This document shows positions 23,181-35,338 of a stretch of 64,000 nucleotides of DNA, piece after piece. Source of the DNA: Antilocapra americana (Eukaryota; Chordata; Mammalia; Artiodactyla; Antilocapridae); the NCBI GenBank assembly GCA_007570785.1, contig ML664161.1, positions 47,521,895-47,585,894 on the forward strand. Direction: 5' to 3'. The position numbers and the translations under genes are program-made. The notes beneath the pieces are model-generated. The model did no database searches and had not been told where the DNA came from. It was given only the letters and a program-made list of their open reading frames with translations. Numbering within the stretch: position 1 is the stretch's first letter; each line of letters begins with the position of its first letter.

Positions 23181-25745
23181 TGTAGCTGTAGTCACAGTGA
23201 CTAAGCATAACCCAAGATACACTCCACTTCCCCATCTACCTACTGAAGGTCATGCAGAGGGAATGGCAGGCCTCATCAGGGAGTATATTTCACAGTAGTC
23301 CCAACTATTAAAAAAAAATCTTCATCCACTGACTATGTGAATGTTCCTGTCCTCATAGGAGGTGGCAGTTTTTTTTTTAAAGAAAGAGCAATTTGAAGTC
23401 AAACACCCATGAGTTTGAATTCTTATTTTACCTCCTGACCTGAAGTATCTGGATTAAGGAAACTGTTCAAGATAACACTGCTCCCAATTCAGTTTGTTTA
23501 TTTGTTTTGTAAATACAGACAACAACTGCAACTGCTCAAAGTTGTGTTACAAGCTGAAAATAAATATCTTCCTATCTAGGATCTCACATAATTCTTCTCT
23601 AAAGTTTCAAATGAGCAAATGAAAAGAATAATTAATGTGAACATGTTCACTGTTATTACTAAGCCAAAAAACAATTCAAGGCATCACAAACAATAGCAAT
23701 CCCTTTCTTGAGAAAATGTTAAAAAAAAAAAAAAGTTAAATTCAGATTTTAAACCATAGTACCATTCATTCAAACCAAACTAGAGGTTTATAAACAATTA
23801 TTTATCATAAATCAGATGTTAGAGAATATAAAAGTCAGAAGAATACCTAACATTGTCATCTGAGCATTCCTAAATCAGTTAAGAATTAGCTGTTGGGTGA
23901 CAAGAGATCCTGACTTCTGTTTTACTGTTATTCTCTTTTAACAGCTTGGGACCAGGGATTCTATCAGATTGTCTCTTTCACCATAATGACACAAAAGATC
24001 AAGTAGAGTTAACTTTAACAGTTGATTTTTCAGGTGCTGAAGATCTTACAAGTAAGAGGTCATTTTGTCAAGCTACAATTAATGGAGGTAGTTTCCTATA
24101 TAAAAAGGTCAGACTTTAGAAATTCCATAAATACATAAAAAGATGAGCTATTCAAAGCTACATTGAATTTCCCTTAATTTCCTCTTCTAATAACTCCTTT
24201 ATTATAACTCAGTTCCTTTTTTGACCACATGCACTAACTGTACACAAATCTTTTCCACTAGCGACCTGGCTCTAGGTAAAATACTACACTCCAGGGGAAA
24301 ATATAATCCAGCATTTCCCTTATTTAAAAAACTGAGCTATTCATCCATTTTAACTTCCTTTTACATTTATGATGAGAATAATGTACATGTTTACACCGAG
24401 CCATATAAACTGATTTTTCCAATTATTACTTGAGGGAGTTGTGGTAGATGTGCTAAAGGATGTACACAATTAAACTCATCCTAACTTTCTATTATTCTCT
24501 GTTGTGTTATAGCCTCTGTGCTTTTTGGTCACTTATCCTTGAGGCTCATCTGCAACTACATTCATGCTCCCCTCTACCTCCTTGCTATACAATTCAGTAT
24601 CCATTGAAGTCCCACCCTGTTCAGTTCAATGAGTGTCTAGTGAAGAGCATATCCTCATTCATTTTTCTGAAGCTCTAAATTATATCAGAATGATTTCTCT
24701 ACTTCTCCATCCTCAGATTATTCCATAGAGACCATTATCTTGTTTGGTTTCTCTTCCTGGAACTTCTTTTAGCACAGACTGTCTCCAAAATCAAACTTAT
24801 TAATTATTTACAATGATAAGTGTTTCTAAGTAGGATTAATGTACCAGCACTCAAATTCAATTCCCTGGCTCCCCAAGGAAACTCTCCTCCTCAAACATTG
24901 TACTTAGCTTGTACAGACTATGAAAGTATTTGTAGTTAACTATACTTGGCTCCTCAACTTTTTCCTGTTATCTTTTTTTTTTTCTCCTTGTTTATATTGG
25001 GTAGGAAGGTAGGAGGTTTTTTTTTTTTTTATGACTGTTGCTGAAATGCACTCTTCTCTACTACTTTTTGGAAAGGATACTGAGGTACACTCAATTAAGG
25101 AAGCCACTCTACTGAAAGAAAACAGACCTGTACAATGAAGGCATTACCTTTCAATCCTGTGTACATCTTTGTCTACTGCATACTCTTACCAACATGGACA
25201 AAATACACAGTCTATTCAGTGTGACATGTGGAAGAGCTTTCTTTTGCATTTTACAGCTTATTCATAGAATTTTTTTTTTAGAAACGCTAAAACTTAAGAA
25301 TTTACCAAATGTCAAATAAAACCTCCCTTTCTTTTCCTAATGTTCTTTTTCAGCTTTCAAGTAAGATCTGAAAGTTCTACTGTATCCTACCACTTGAGCA
25401 AGAACAACAAATAGCCTGTGAGAGTATTTGTCACTTTGCTTCTAGTCCTTACTCCTGTTTGTATTGCACTCTCGTCAATACCTACCTACTAGCCCTGCAC
25501 CTGATGGTACCAAATTAGTCTTTCTATATTGATGTCACACCCCCATCATTATTGTACTTTCCAAGGCCCTCCTACCATTTTACTTATATAATTTTTGCTC
25601 CATTGTCCACTGCTTGAGGATATGTTTTGACCTTATGGTAAGCTGTGTTTCAACAGGACAAGCTATGTGTGTGTTTTTTTTATCATTTGTTTTTATTCAC
25701 AGATCTCAAAATGTGAACTCACTGACACATCATAAAAAAATACTG
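23181..25745. other. Unique sequence with T-rich runs
   Basis: Homopolymeric T runs near 23372, 24970 and 25020 and an A run near 23720. I recognise no gene and no family over 2.5 kb. Confidence 0.5.
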
Positions 25746-25749
25746 AACT

Positions 25750-25950
25750 TGCCTCAGAACACGTGGGTTTAACTCTTAATTCTGCTACTTGCCAATGCTT
25801 TAAAAAAATTGGTGAATTATTTAATTTCTCTAAGCCTCTGTTTTCTCACTTCTAAATTCAGACAATAGTATTGCCTACTTCACATGACTGAAATCCAGTG
25901 AGAACATGTGAAAAATCACTTCAATTTTCCCAGAATAAAGTAAATAACCA
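25750..25950 (+). repeat. MIR SINE
   Basis: 'tgcctcagaacacgtgggtt', 'ttctgctacttgccaatgct', 'ttatttaatttctctaagcc', 'tctgttttctcacttctaaa' appear in MIR order and sense orientation. Confidence 0.6.
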
Positions 25951-26289
25951 ATGAATGAATAGCTTTTCATTCTGAACCAGCTCTCTGCCTTTTTCCATGT
26001 TGAGGATATCTGTCTCTTTTAATCCAAGTTGTAATAATTTCATTTTTTAAAAATTTGAGCATATTTTGTAACAAGTTACAATTCATTCCATTAGAAGACC
26101 ACCACCTCTACAAATTTGTTTAAGCTATGCCATCTCTCTCTTGTGCTAAGAGTCAGTATGCTCTGGGACAAGTACATGAGGATTCCTAAAGAGCCCTTTT
26201 CTCTAAGGAAATGCATGCCCATAAAATGTGTTGAAGGAGTGTTTTCTGTACACAGATTATCTATATAGAATTCTTATATAAAGTGTAAA

Positions 26290-26566
26290 TAAAGAAAAAA
26301 GATAAATCAAGGATAACTTGATACTTGATATAAACTTCAGTAACCTTAGCCCAAGCAATTGGAAGAATACAGTTATCATTTTCTGAAATTGGGTGATGAT
26401 GAGAGACACAGAATTGAAGGGCAAGAATGAAGACATGAAATGCTCAGTTTTCTATGTGGTATGTTGAGATGCCTGTCAGACATGCAGGTGGAGATGTTGA
26501 TCGATCAGCTGGATTTAGGTGAGAAGTCCAAACTGGAGAAACACACTTGGAAGACACACTGTATGA
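26290..26566 (+). repeat. Ancient unassigned repeat, 5' part of an interrupted copy
   Basis: Contains 'taaatcaaggataacttgat', 'tatgttgagatgcctgtcag', 'catgcaggtggagatgttga'. This is the downstream continuation of the consensus seen at 958-1665, and it resumes at 29198 after the inserted elements. Confidence 0.6.
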
Positions 26567-27105
26567 TGACAGTGGTGTAGCCAGCCATGAAGATGGCCTG
26601 CAATGGCATGTTTTCTGGTATATGAGCCCTTATGTATACACATCCACACTGAATCAGAGTTAACCCTGTGTGACCAATCAAATACAGTAGACATGAGAGT
26701 ATGTGATTCCTCTGGTTATGTCATAAAATGGCATTACAGCGTCTGTCTTAATATCTTGAATTAGTTGCTCTAAGGGAAGCCATCCCCCATGAAGACATTC
26801 AATCTGTCTTGGTTAGAGGCTCATGGAGACAGAAACTAAGACCTCTGGAAAATAGCCAGCATCAACTCACTAGTCATTTGAAGAAGCCACCATGATATTA
26901 GACCCTTCAGCTCCAGCCTGTATCTGATAGTAATCTCATGAGAGATCCTGAGCTAGAACTATGCACCTGAAGCACTCTTGATTGATCACCTCCTCCCAAA
27001 TTATAAAAGATCAATTACTTTTGTAGATTCAAGCAATTTAGTTTTGGAGTGATATGTTTTATACAGTTAAAGTGGAAACATGAATTTTGGTACTAGAGTT
27101 AGGGT
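26567..27105 (+). repeat. MaLR LTR, 5' copy
   Basis: Shares order and wording with the 3' block: 'gtgtgaccaatcaaatacag', 'aagacctctggaaaatagcc', 'cttcagctccagcctgtatc', 'taatctcatgagagatcctg', then a 'caatttagttttggagtgat' end. Confidence 0.6.
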
Positions 27106-28489
27106 GCCACAGTAATAAAACCTAAAAATGTCAGTTTGTGATTGAGAAACAGACAAAAGCTGGAAGAATCTTAGCAGAATATTAATGAAATTCTAAGGGG
27201 CCTAGAAAATGTCAGCAAATCCCCACAGCTCTAAAAAGATTGTGGACTAGGGCTCAAAGAAAAGTAATGAAATATTATTGGAAGCTTGATAAAGAGGGAC
27301 TGCTGTTATACAGACAGAAAATTTAGTAACATGTCACCTCTAATGACATAGGAAATGCAAAATATACTTAATAGCATTATTTAGATAAAGATATTTCTAG
27401 GTAGAGTACTGGTGGTATCACCTGGCTTCTTCTTTCTCCCTATGTTAAAATGAAGATTAAGAAGTTGAGCAAAAAAAAAAAATAATGATTAAATATATAA
27501 ACTATCCAGGGCTTTCTGTGTTCAAAATAAAACTGCATCTAAATGCTGCTTCTTCTGGTAGCAAACAATGATAAAAATAAGAACATAGCTTCTAGGAAAA
27601 GAAGCACTGTCAGGAAAACTTTGGTGGAAAATGAAGGGTGTAACTACAAAATCTTTCATCAAGACCTCAGAAATATTCGAAGTGGTATCTTAAAACAACA
27701 ACAACAAAAAGGTAAGGCCATGAAGGATAGAGGCAGGCCTCACAGACCCACTTCATTAAACAGTGGGACTTCTATGAAATCTAAGGTGTGTTTTCCTATA
27801 GCAGCATTATAAGAAGGCCAAGGTAAAGAAGGATCTACTGTAACAAGACTGGTTGACCAATGTGGATGTTTGCTAATTGAATGAACCCTCAATATGATTC
27901 ACAGGAGACCCAAACAGTTTTTTAAGTGAACTACATTTGTGAAAACACGACTAGCTCATACTAGCAGGAGCAGAGACAATAAAAAAAGATTATTTTGAAT
28001 TCTGAAATATTATGGACTGGAAGCAGGCTGAAAAACTACTCAAACACAAACCATTTATTATGAAAAAGAAAGAATGATTCAGAATATGGAACCAACATCT
28101 CAAATGGCAGAGCTAAGCATCAAAATGATACTCTCCAGACAATAGACATGCACTTTAACAAGAGCAGGATTTCAAATTACCTGAGAGAAGTTGCTCCTGT
28201 GAGCCTCCTATTTATTTCTTTTATGAAATGGAGCATTCGGGACACATATCTTATGTCTTTCCCACCAATGTTTACTGGGTGTGTTGGGTGCAGATAACTT
28301 GTCTCTTTCATTCATAGGTCTTTAGATCAAGAGGAATTTCACTCAAAATGAAATTTCACTCCATGAACTTAATCTGAGTCACCTCATTCACATCTGGACT
28401 TGATTTAGAAGAGGAGATGCTTGATAGCAGCCTAGTAGAGGGTATATTGGGAGAAGAGTGAATGTATTTTGTATGTGAGAGGACCATCA

Positions 28490-28885
28490 GTGGGGGCACA
28501 GGTAGACTATGGAATTTAGCTTCAATGAGGACCCCTAATGATTCTCATCTCCTGGTAGTTACGTCTTTATGGCATCCATTTCCACAATGAAGCAGGACTG
28601 GCTCAATATGACAGGCAATGGAAACCAAAGTGTATGACTTTCTATCTACAGCGATCAATGGAGAGCAACTGAGGCCTCTGTCCAATAATAGGGCCAACTT
28701 ACCAGACATGCAAATGAGCCACCCCATAAGTGAATCCTCCAGCCCCAATGAAGCCTTCAAAGTGGCATTTGACTGTAATCTCATAAGACAGCCCAAACCA
28801 GAACCACTCAACCGAGAAACTGTGAGAGATAACAATTATTAATATTTTTAACCACTAAATGTTGGGGAGATTCGTTTCACAAGAA
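28490..28885 (+). repeat. MaLR LTR, 3' copy
   Basis: 'atgattctcatctcctggta', 'gaggcctctgtccaataata', 'gaatcctccagccccaatga', 'ctgtaatctcataagacagc', 'gaaactgtgagagataacaa', 'accactaaatgttggggaga'. The last two are classic MLT1 3'-end phrases. Confidence 0.7.
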
Positions 28886-28896
28886 GAGATACATAA

Positions 28897-28909
28897 AATA
28901 GATTATTTA
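28897..28909. repeat. Target-site duplication, left copy
   Basis: aatagattattta, identical to 29185-29197. Confidence 0.75.
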
Positions 28910-29184
28910 TTTATTTATTTACTGTGTGTGTAATAAAGTTTTATTAAAGTATAAAGGAAATAGAGAAAGCTTCTGACATAGGCATCAGAAGGCGGCAGAA
29001 AGAGTACCCCTTTGCTAGAGTTAGCAATGGAGTTATATACTGAATCAGTAACAGGATTAGCCAGAAAGCTTAATTCTGGGACTATCCTCAGGGAGGATAC
29101 ATTATTGTTATATAATCCTTGTAAAGGCTTCATAAGACCTACTCCCATAATTTACATTTTGATATAACAGGATTAACATTTGAC
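28910..29184 (-). mobile_element. Retroposed LTR-like sequence with A-rich tail
   Basis: On the minus strand this is a 275-bp unit with an AATAAA-type signal (plus strand 'gttttattaaag' near 28938), then a terminal (taaa)n tail; on the plus strand the tail is the 'tttatttatttac' just inside the left TSD. The body ('agagaaagcttctgacatag', 'gcaatggagttatatactga') resembles a ruminant endogenous-retrovirus LTR that I recall only loosely. A 13-bp TSD with a tail is typical of LINE-driven retroposition. LTR integration makes 4-6 bp duplications. An alternative is a processed 3'UTR fragment. No protein is encoded. Confidence 0.6.
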
Positions 29185-29197
29185 AATAGATTATTTA
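29185..29197. repeat. Target-site duplication, right copy
   Basis: Exact match to 28897-28909. Confidence 0.75.
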
Positions 29198-29640
29198 AAT
29201 AGGCATGAGACTATGTGAAATCACTAAGTGTTGAAAAATATACAGAAAAAAATAGGTCCAAAAACTGATCCCAAAGACATTTCAACACATAGGGATCCCA
29301 TGGATGAAGGTAAATCAGCAAAGTACACTCAAAGCAGTGGCTAGAGAAAGAGAAAACCAGGTGAATGTAAAATTCTGGAAATCAAGAAAAAAAGTGCGTC
29401 AAGAAAAAAAAGTGCTTCAAGAAAGAGGAATGATCAATTGTGTAAAATGCTGCTGACAGGTCAAGATGAATGAGAATTAGCATTAGATTTAGCAATATAA
29501 AGGCCACAAGGTATCTTGGTAAGAACAGTTTGCAGCAAATTTGATTTAAGTTAGGTTTTAAAAGCTTGAGAGGAGAGAAATTAAAATCAGTGAGTATAAA
29601 CCACTCTTTTAGAAGTTTTCCTACAAAGGAAAAAGAGAAC
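29198..29640 (+). repeat. Ancient unassigned repeat, 3' part of the interrupted copy
   Basis: 'gtccaaaaactgatcccaaa', 'tgatcaattgtgtaaaatgc', 'tgctgacaggtcaagatgaa', 'ccactcttttagaagttttc' continue the consensus of 26290-26566 in order, showing that 26567-29184 is inserted material. Confidence 0.6.
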
Positions 29641-30133
29641 AGCGAAACTGGAACATGAGCACATTCAGACTTCCCTCAAAAGATACTGGTTCAGGAACAA
29701 CTGTACATTATTTCAGTCAGTGAAAGAAATACACAAGTTCAAAGCATACTGGAAAAAGAAAATACTACCAAATTTATACATATTCCATATTTTCTAAGGT
29801 AGGCTAGAACTGACAAGGAAATAAACTATCCAAAGCAGAAGAATGCCTGTATGATTTGCTAAATGATGTATTTGACAGTCCCACCTGCCACTGATTCACA
29901 TCAACACATAATTTCCAAAACAAATAGAAACAGAGCCAAAGAATCTCAGAAATCACATTATGAATGTGCTATCACATTGTGTCAGACAACCATTATAATG
30001 CTTCTCTTCATCATTACACAATTAAATAGTTACTGAAGAAGATGATACTTGGATCTCGAGGGCGGGGGGGGGAGGGATTTCTTCTTCTATGTCTCCTGAA
30101 ATCAATGCATAGATGATATACTATTGTTGAGTA
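29641..30133. other. Unique sequence with a poly-G run
   Basis: Contains a G-rich run (30060-30076). No gene or repeat family recognised. Confidence 0.45.
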
Positions 30134-30423
30134 TTTTTTTAAATTTTTATTTATGTATGTATGGCTGTGCCGAGTCTTCCTTATTGTAGGAGGCTTTTCT
30201 CTAGTTGTGGTGAGTGGGGCTACTCTCTAGTTGTGGTGCATGAGTTGCTTATTGTGGTGGCTTTCCTTGCTGAGGGGCACAGGCTCTGGGTACGTGGGCT
30301 CAGTAGTTGTGGTTCACGAGCTTAGTTGCCCTGTAGCTGACGGGATCTTCCAGGACTAGGGCTCAAACCCATGTTACCTCCATTGCAAAGCAAATTCTTA
30401 ACCACTGGACCACCAGGGAAGCC
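30134..30423 (-). mobile_element. CHR-type tRNA-derived SINE (older cetartiodactyl SINE)
   Basis: The plus strand starts with a T-rich tail and 'atggctgtgccgagtcttcc', then 'ctctctagttgtggtgcatg', 'ctcagtagttgtggttcacg' and 'ttaaccactggaccaccagg', the reverse complement of the CHR family shared by whales, hippos and ruminants. The tRNA-like head is at 30423. Full length, moderately diverged; older than the Bov-tA copies. Confidence 0.9.
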
Positions 30424-30589
30424 TGTGTCAAGCACTGTGAATGTTTAGCAACAAAAACCAAGAGTTTATGTGATTATTCCTAAATTATGAGGGGGAAAAA
30501 AGTAAAGATTTAGGAGGTTAGAATACAAATATCTGAGTAGCATACTTTTCACTATACAGGAACAGAGATTAATGAAACTGAGCTATGAA

Positions 30590-30792
30590 GTGATGTCATT
30601 TGGTAGTGGACATAACATGGATATGAACTCAAATCTTGACTTGCCACTTATTAGTTTTGTCATCCCAGGAAAATTATTTAAGCCCCTAGCCTCAGTTTAC
30701 ATATCAACAAAATAATACAATAATCACTGCCTTGTGGTCATGGTGAGCATTACGGAAAAATAAAAGGAAAATACCAGGCATGGTGTCTAATA
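30590..30792 (+). repeat. MIR SINE
   Basis: 'tatgaactcaaatcttgact', 'tgccacttattagttttgtc', 'tagcctcagtttacatatca', 'gaaaataccaggcatggtgt' in MIR order. Confidence 0.65.
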
Positions 30793-30796
30793 TAGT

Positions 30797-31210
30797 ATGG
30801 TAGATATTAGCTTAGGCTGCCTTAGACTGAATGGTTTAAACAATGGAAAAGTACTTTTTCATAGTTCTGGAGGCTAGAAGTCCTAAATCAGCTGCCAGCA
30901 GGGTCTGTTCTAGTAAGAGCTCTCTCCCTGGCATGTAGGCTGCTGCATGCTTGAGATGTGCCCACAGACCTTTCTTCAGGACATAAACTTGCAGAGAATG
31001 AGAGAAATAGAAGACAGGTGGGAAATTCAGCTCTCTGGTGTCTCTTCCGTTGAGCATGCTAATTCTACCAGGAAGGCTGCAATATCATGTCCTCATTAAA
31101 CTCTAATTATCTCCCAAAGTCCCAAATTCAAACTAACATCACATTGGGAGTTATGGCTTCAACATATAAATTTTATGGGGCAATAAACATTTAAGCCATA
31201 AAAAATGGTG
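30797..31210 (-). repeat. MaLR LTR (MLT1/MST-like), antisense solo LTR
   Basis: The plus strand reads 'tttcatagttctggaggcta', 'gaagtcctaaatcagctgcc', 'tctaattatctcccaaagtc' and 'catcacattgggagttatgg', the reverse complement of a well-known MaLR LTR. No paired LTR is seen nearby. Confidence 0.7.
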
Positions 31211-31419
31211 ATCAAAAAGAGAAAAAATAAGATGTAAAAATTATTTTTACAGAGACTTTACTATAATTAAATCTACTACAAATGCTAATCTGGATCCTAA
31301 AATTGTACTTAGCATCTATTTTGGCAAACCACAGTGTTATAATAGCTTTTCTTTCTTTCATAATAATTTTATTTTTTTATTTACTATGAAAACACGTTAT
31401 ACCCAAGGATAGGTAGGAT

Positions 31420-31545
31420 TGAACTATAAAGCTTCTTGAGGGCAACAGCTATGCCATATTCATTTTTAAGTCATGACGTCTAGCACAATGTATGGCACAT
31501 AATCAGTGTTTCATAGATGCTTGATGAGTGGGTATCTGTAATTAT
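31420..31545 (+). repeat. L2 LINE 3' end fragment
   Basis: 'aagcttcttgagggcaacag' followed by 'ctagcacaatgtatggcaca' and 'catagatgcttgatgagtgg' is the characteristic L2 3' end order. Confidence 0.65.
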
Positions 31546-32595
31546 ACTCTATACAATCCATTGTGCCTTCAATGAAAAAATAGAATCTGAAAGGGCAGAC
31601 AACAACATAACTTGTCACAGAGAATGTCACATGACACACACACATACAAAGATATATATTTAGAGACTCTAGGATATTTGTTGATGAAGGCTATAGTCTT
31701 ATATTTCTTAAGCTATCTCTTTGCACTTTGAGTAGAAAAGTGGTTATCCACAGCAAACTTGCCACAGTAAAACTCTAACTCTTATTGGCAAGGAAATTAG
31801 CAGACAGACATGATTCTGGTTTTTAATGGAAATGTAATCAGCAGTCTATCTTTATGAGGGTGCATTGCCATCACCGAATATCCACTTAGGGGGCAAGGCC
31901 AAGGCTGCAGGCAGCAGTCCAAAAGCATTAACATCCCCCAGGTGACAATAAGAGGATGAAAAATGCTCATGGGGAGAAGATCCATTTCAAATTTCCTATT
32001 ATTTTGAAAGTAAAACAGAAAGGGGATCATTTTATATCAATTTTGTCTGCTGAGGTTCTCTAATTTGCCAATAAAAGACTTCACCACCATCTAGCCAATG
32101 AGAGCTCAAAGTGTATCTGTTAGTTAAAGGGCATATTCCCTTTGCAATAATGCATAATGAGCTAACGAGCTCCCAGTAAAAGCCTTCAGAGTAGCTCCAG
32201 ATCTTTCTCATGACACAAAACACCAATCACATCCAACCCTTTTATTCCTCTGAAAATTTCCTCTCCTGGTGTTGTTCTTCTCAAAATATACCTTCTAAGA
32301 TTGCAGAAGTACTTGCACTTTCTAATTATGCATATACTTAGATGATTCTGTATCTTTGTATATTCTTCTGTATCATATTGGAATGCCTTCCTTCCCTGGT
32401 TCACCTAGAAAAATTCTTAATATTCTCTCATACCAAAGTTAGGCATCACCTCCACTATGGATAGGGGGTAATCCAAGAGGATATTCAAGGGAATAACCTG
32501 TCTCGTTATTTCCTTCCTTAGAGTTCCTACTTTAGGTTGAGATGTACTTCTCCAAACATACACTGAAGGGTGATTACTTATATAAAATTCTATCT
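31546..32595. other. Unique sequence
   Basis: Open frames of 64-77 codons on the minus strand lack any domain. No repeat recognised. Confidence 0.5.
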
Positions 32596-32597
32596 GC

Positions 32598-32695
32598 TCC
32601 AGGAGATCCTGGGCTCTCTGAGAACAGTGTCTATACTTGTGTTATTTTGTGTCCCAAGAGCCTCGGGCAGTGTTAAAAATATACGCTTTGAATAT
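32598..32695 (+). repeat. Possible L2 fragment
   Basis: 'gagaacagtgtctatacttg' then 'tttgtgtcccaagagcctcg' and 'ggcagtgtt' loosely follow the L2 3' end. Confidence 0.35.
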
Positions 32696-32769
32696 GCATG
32701 TCCAGGTAAGTCTGGTTTCTAAAGATCTAAAGCGAGCGAAAAAGGTTTTCACAAAATACTGTTGTTTAT

Positions 32770-32973
32770 TGTTAGTCACTAAGTCATATCTGACTCTTTT
32801 GCAACTCCATGGACTATAGACCACCAGGCTCCTCTGTCATGGGATTTCCCAGGCAAGAATACTGGAGTGGGTTGATATTTCCCTTTCCAGGGGATCTTCC
32901 TAAGACAGGGATCGAACTTGTATCTCCTGCTTGCAGGTGGATTATTTATCACTGAGCCACCTGGAAAGGAAGG
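32770..32973 (-). mobile_element. SINE Bov-tA
   Basis: The plus strand runs from 'gttagtcactaagtcatatc' through 'caagaatactggagtgggtt' to 'cactgagccacctggaaagg'. Near complete; the tRNA-like head is at the 32973 end. Confidence 0.95.
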
Positions 32974-33119
32974 CCATTATCTCCAGTCCATCTACAAATC
33001 AGAAGAGAACAACCACCCTTAGAAAATAGTACTTGTTATGAGTCAGTTATATAAACCACACACACACAAAAAAAGCATTTCTTGAGATATTCTGAAATAG
33101 TTTAACTTTAATACTCAAT

Positions 33120-33233
33120 CTTAAAAACATTTACTCAGCATCTACTCTGGGTCAGAAGTACCAGGAATTCAGTGTCAAATAAACCCTTAATTCCCAGGAT
33201 CTTGACATCTAACAAAGTTGTCAAATGAATTCC
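33120..33233 (+). repeat. Ancient unassigned repeat, start only
   Basis: 'aaaacatttactcagcatct' and 'attcccaggatcttgacatc' match the opening of the repeat at 958; the copy stops where BovB begins. Confidence 0.45.
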
Positions 33234-34102
33234 GTGTTGCAAAATTAAGGCTTAAATTGAAGAAACCAGGGAAAACCACTAGATCATTCAGATATCACCT
33301 AAATCAAATCCCTTACAATTATAGGGTAGAAGTGACAAATAGATTCAAGGAACTAGATTTGATAGACAGAGTATGTGAAAAACTATGTTCATGACATTAT
33401 ACATGAGGCAGTGACCAAGACCATCCCCAATAAAAAGAAATGAAAAAAGGCAAAATGGTTGTCTGAGAAGGCCTTGCAAATACTTGAGAAAAGAAGAGAA
33501 GGGAAAGGGAAAGGATAAAAGGAAAGATATACCCATCTGAATGCAGAGTTCTATAGAATAGCAAGAAGAGATAAGAGGGCCTACTGAAGTGATCAGTACA
33601 AAGAAATAGAGAAAAACAATAGAACGTAAAAGACCAGAGGTCTCTTCAAGAAAATTAGAGCTACCAAGGGAATATTTCATTCATAGGTGGGCAAAAAAAA
33701 AAAGGGCAGAAACAGCATGGACCTAAGAGAAGCAGAGGATATTAAAAAGAGGTGGCAAGAATACACAGAAGAACTATACAAAAAAGATATTCATGACCCA
33801 GATAATCACAGAGGTGTGATCACTCACCTAGAGCCAGGCATCCTGGAATGCAAAGTCAAGTGGGCTTTAGGAAGCACCACTATGAACAAAGGTAGTTGAG
33901 GTGATAGAATTCCAGCTGAGCTATTTCAAACCCTAAAAGATGATGTTGCAAAAAGCTACACTCAATATGCCAGCAAATCTGGAAAACTTAACAGTAGCCA
34001 CAGGACCGGAAAAGGTCAGTTTTCATTCCAGTCCCAAAGAAAGACAACAAAGAATGTTCAAACTACTGCACAATTGCACTCATTTCACAAGCTAGTAAAG
34101 TA

Positions 34103-34450
34103 ATGCTCAAAATTATCCAAGCCAGGCTTCAACAGTATGTGAACCTAGAACATCCAGATGTACAAGCTAGATTTAGAAAAGGCAGAGGAACCAGAGGACA
34201 AATTGCCAACATCTGCTGGGTCATCAAAAAAGAAAGAGAGCTCCAGAAAAACATGTACTTCTGCTTTATTGTCTATGCCAAAGCCTTTGACTATGTTGAT
34301 CAGAACAAACTGTGGAAAATTCTGAAAGAGATGGGAATACCACACCACCTTATCTGTCTTCTGAGAAAGCTGTATGCAGGTCAAGAAGCAACAGCTAGAA
34401 CCCGACATGGAACAATGGACTGGTTCCAAGTTGAGAAAGGAGTATGTTAA
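34103..34450 (+). pseudogene. BovB reverse-transcriptase fragment (115 codons)
   Basis: Shows RT fingers/palm landmarks of RTE elements: MLKIIQARLQQY, FRKGRGTRGQIANICWVIKK, CFIVYAKAFDYVDQNKLWKI and GIPHHLICLLRKLYAGQEAT. It is open until a stop replaces the codon after VEKGVC, where intact BovB continues RQGCILSPC. Catalytic motif A (usually F-x-D-Y-A-K-A-F-D) has lost its first Asp, reading FIVYAKAFD, so the enzyme would be dead even without the stop. Confidence 0.85.
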
Positions 34451-34992
34451 GGCTGTATATTGTCATCCTACTTATTTAACTTACAGAGTACATCATGTGA
34501 ATTTCTGAGCTGGTTGAAGCACAAGTGGGAATAGACTGTACTGGTAGAAATATCAATAACCTCAGATACACAGATGATGCCACTCTAATGGCAGAAAGCA
34601 AAGTGGAACTAAAGAGCCTCTTGATGAAAGTGAAAGAAGAGAGTAAAAGTCTGGCTTAAAACTCAACATTCAGAAAAACAAAGATCATGGCATCTGGTCC
34701 CATCACTTCATGGCAAATAGATAGGGAAACAATGGAAACAGTGACAGACTTTATTTTCTTGGGCTCCAAAATCACTGCAGACAGTGACTGCAGCCATGAA
34801 ATTAAGATGCTTGCTCCTCAGAAGAAAAGCAATGATGAAACTAGACAACATATTAAAAAGCACAGACATTGCTTTGCTGAAGAAGTCCATCTAGTCAAAG
34901 CTACAGTTTTTCCAGTAGTCATGTACGGATGTGAGAGGTAGACTATAAAGAAAGCCGAGTGCCAAAGAATTGGTGCTTTGGAACTGTAGCGT

Positions 34993-35325
34993 TTGAGCAG
35001 ACTCTTGGGATTCCCTTGGACTGCGAGGAGATCAAACCAGTCAACCCTAAAGGAAATCAGTCCTGAATGTTCATTGGAAGGACAGATGCTAAAGCTGAAG
35101 TTCCAATACTTTGGTCATCTGATGCGAAGAACTGACTCATTGAAAAGGACCCTGATGCTGGGAAAGATTGAAGGTGGGAGAAAGGGACGACAGAGGATGA
35201 GATGGTTGGATGGTATCACTGACTCAGTGGACATGAGTTTGAGCAAGCTCTGGAAGTTGGTGATGGACAGAGAAGCCAGGTGTGCTGCAGTCCATGGGAT
35301 CACAGAGTTGGATATGACTGAGTGA
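34993..35325 (+). pseudogene. BovB ORF C-terminal fragment (110 codons)
   Basis: [40 protein letters not shown] and [20 protein letters not shown] mark the C-terminal end of BovB. It stops close to the element's 3' end. The upstream CERxTIKK segment is separated by stop codons (34940 and 34988). Confidence 0.85.
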
Positions 35326-35338
35326 CTGAAATGAACTG

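Larger units (their letters stand above)
26567..28885 (+). mobile_element. MLT1-like MaLR element with LTR-internal-LTR layout, decayed
   Basis: MaLRs are very old, non-autonomous, ERVL-related LTR retrotransposons. Two related LTR-like blocks in the same orientation (26567-27105 and 28490-28885) flank about 1.4 kb of internal sequence. The internal part begins 'ggtactagagttagggtgcc', resembling the start of the MaLR internal region, and ends 'gggagaagagtgaatgtatt'. There is no coding capacity, as expected. An 89-codon frame at 27543-27812 is inside it and has no domain. Subfamily is from memory. Confidence 0.65.

Noticed and set aside
27543..27812. 89-codon ORF with a basic, glutamine-rich stretch
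   Set aside because: It sits in the non-coding internal part of the MaLR-like element and includes a simple CAA repeat.
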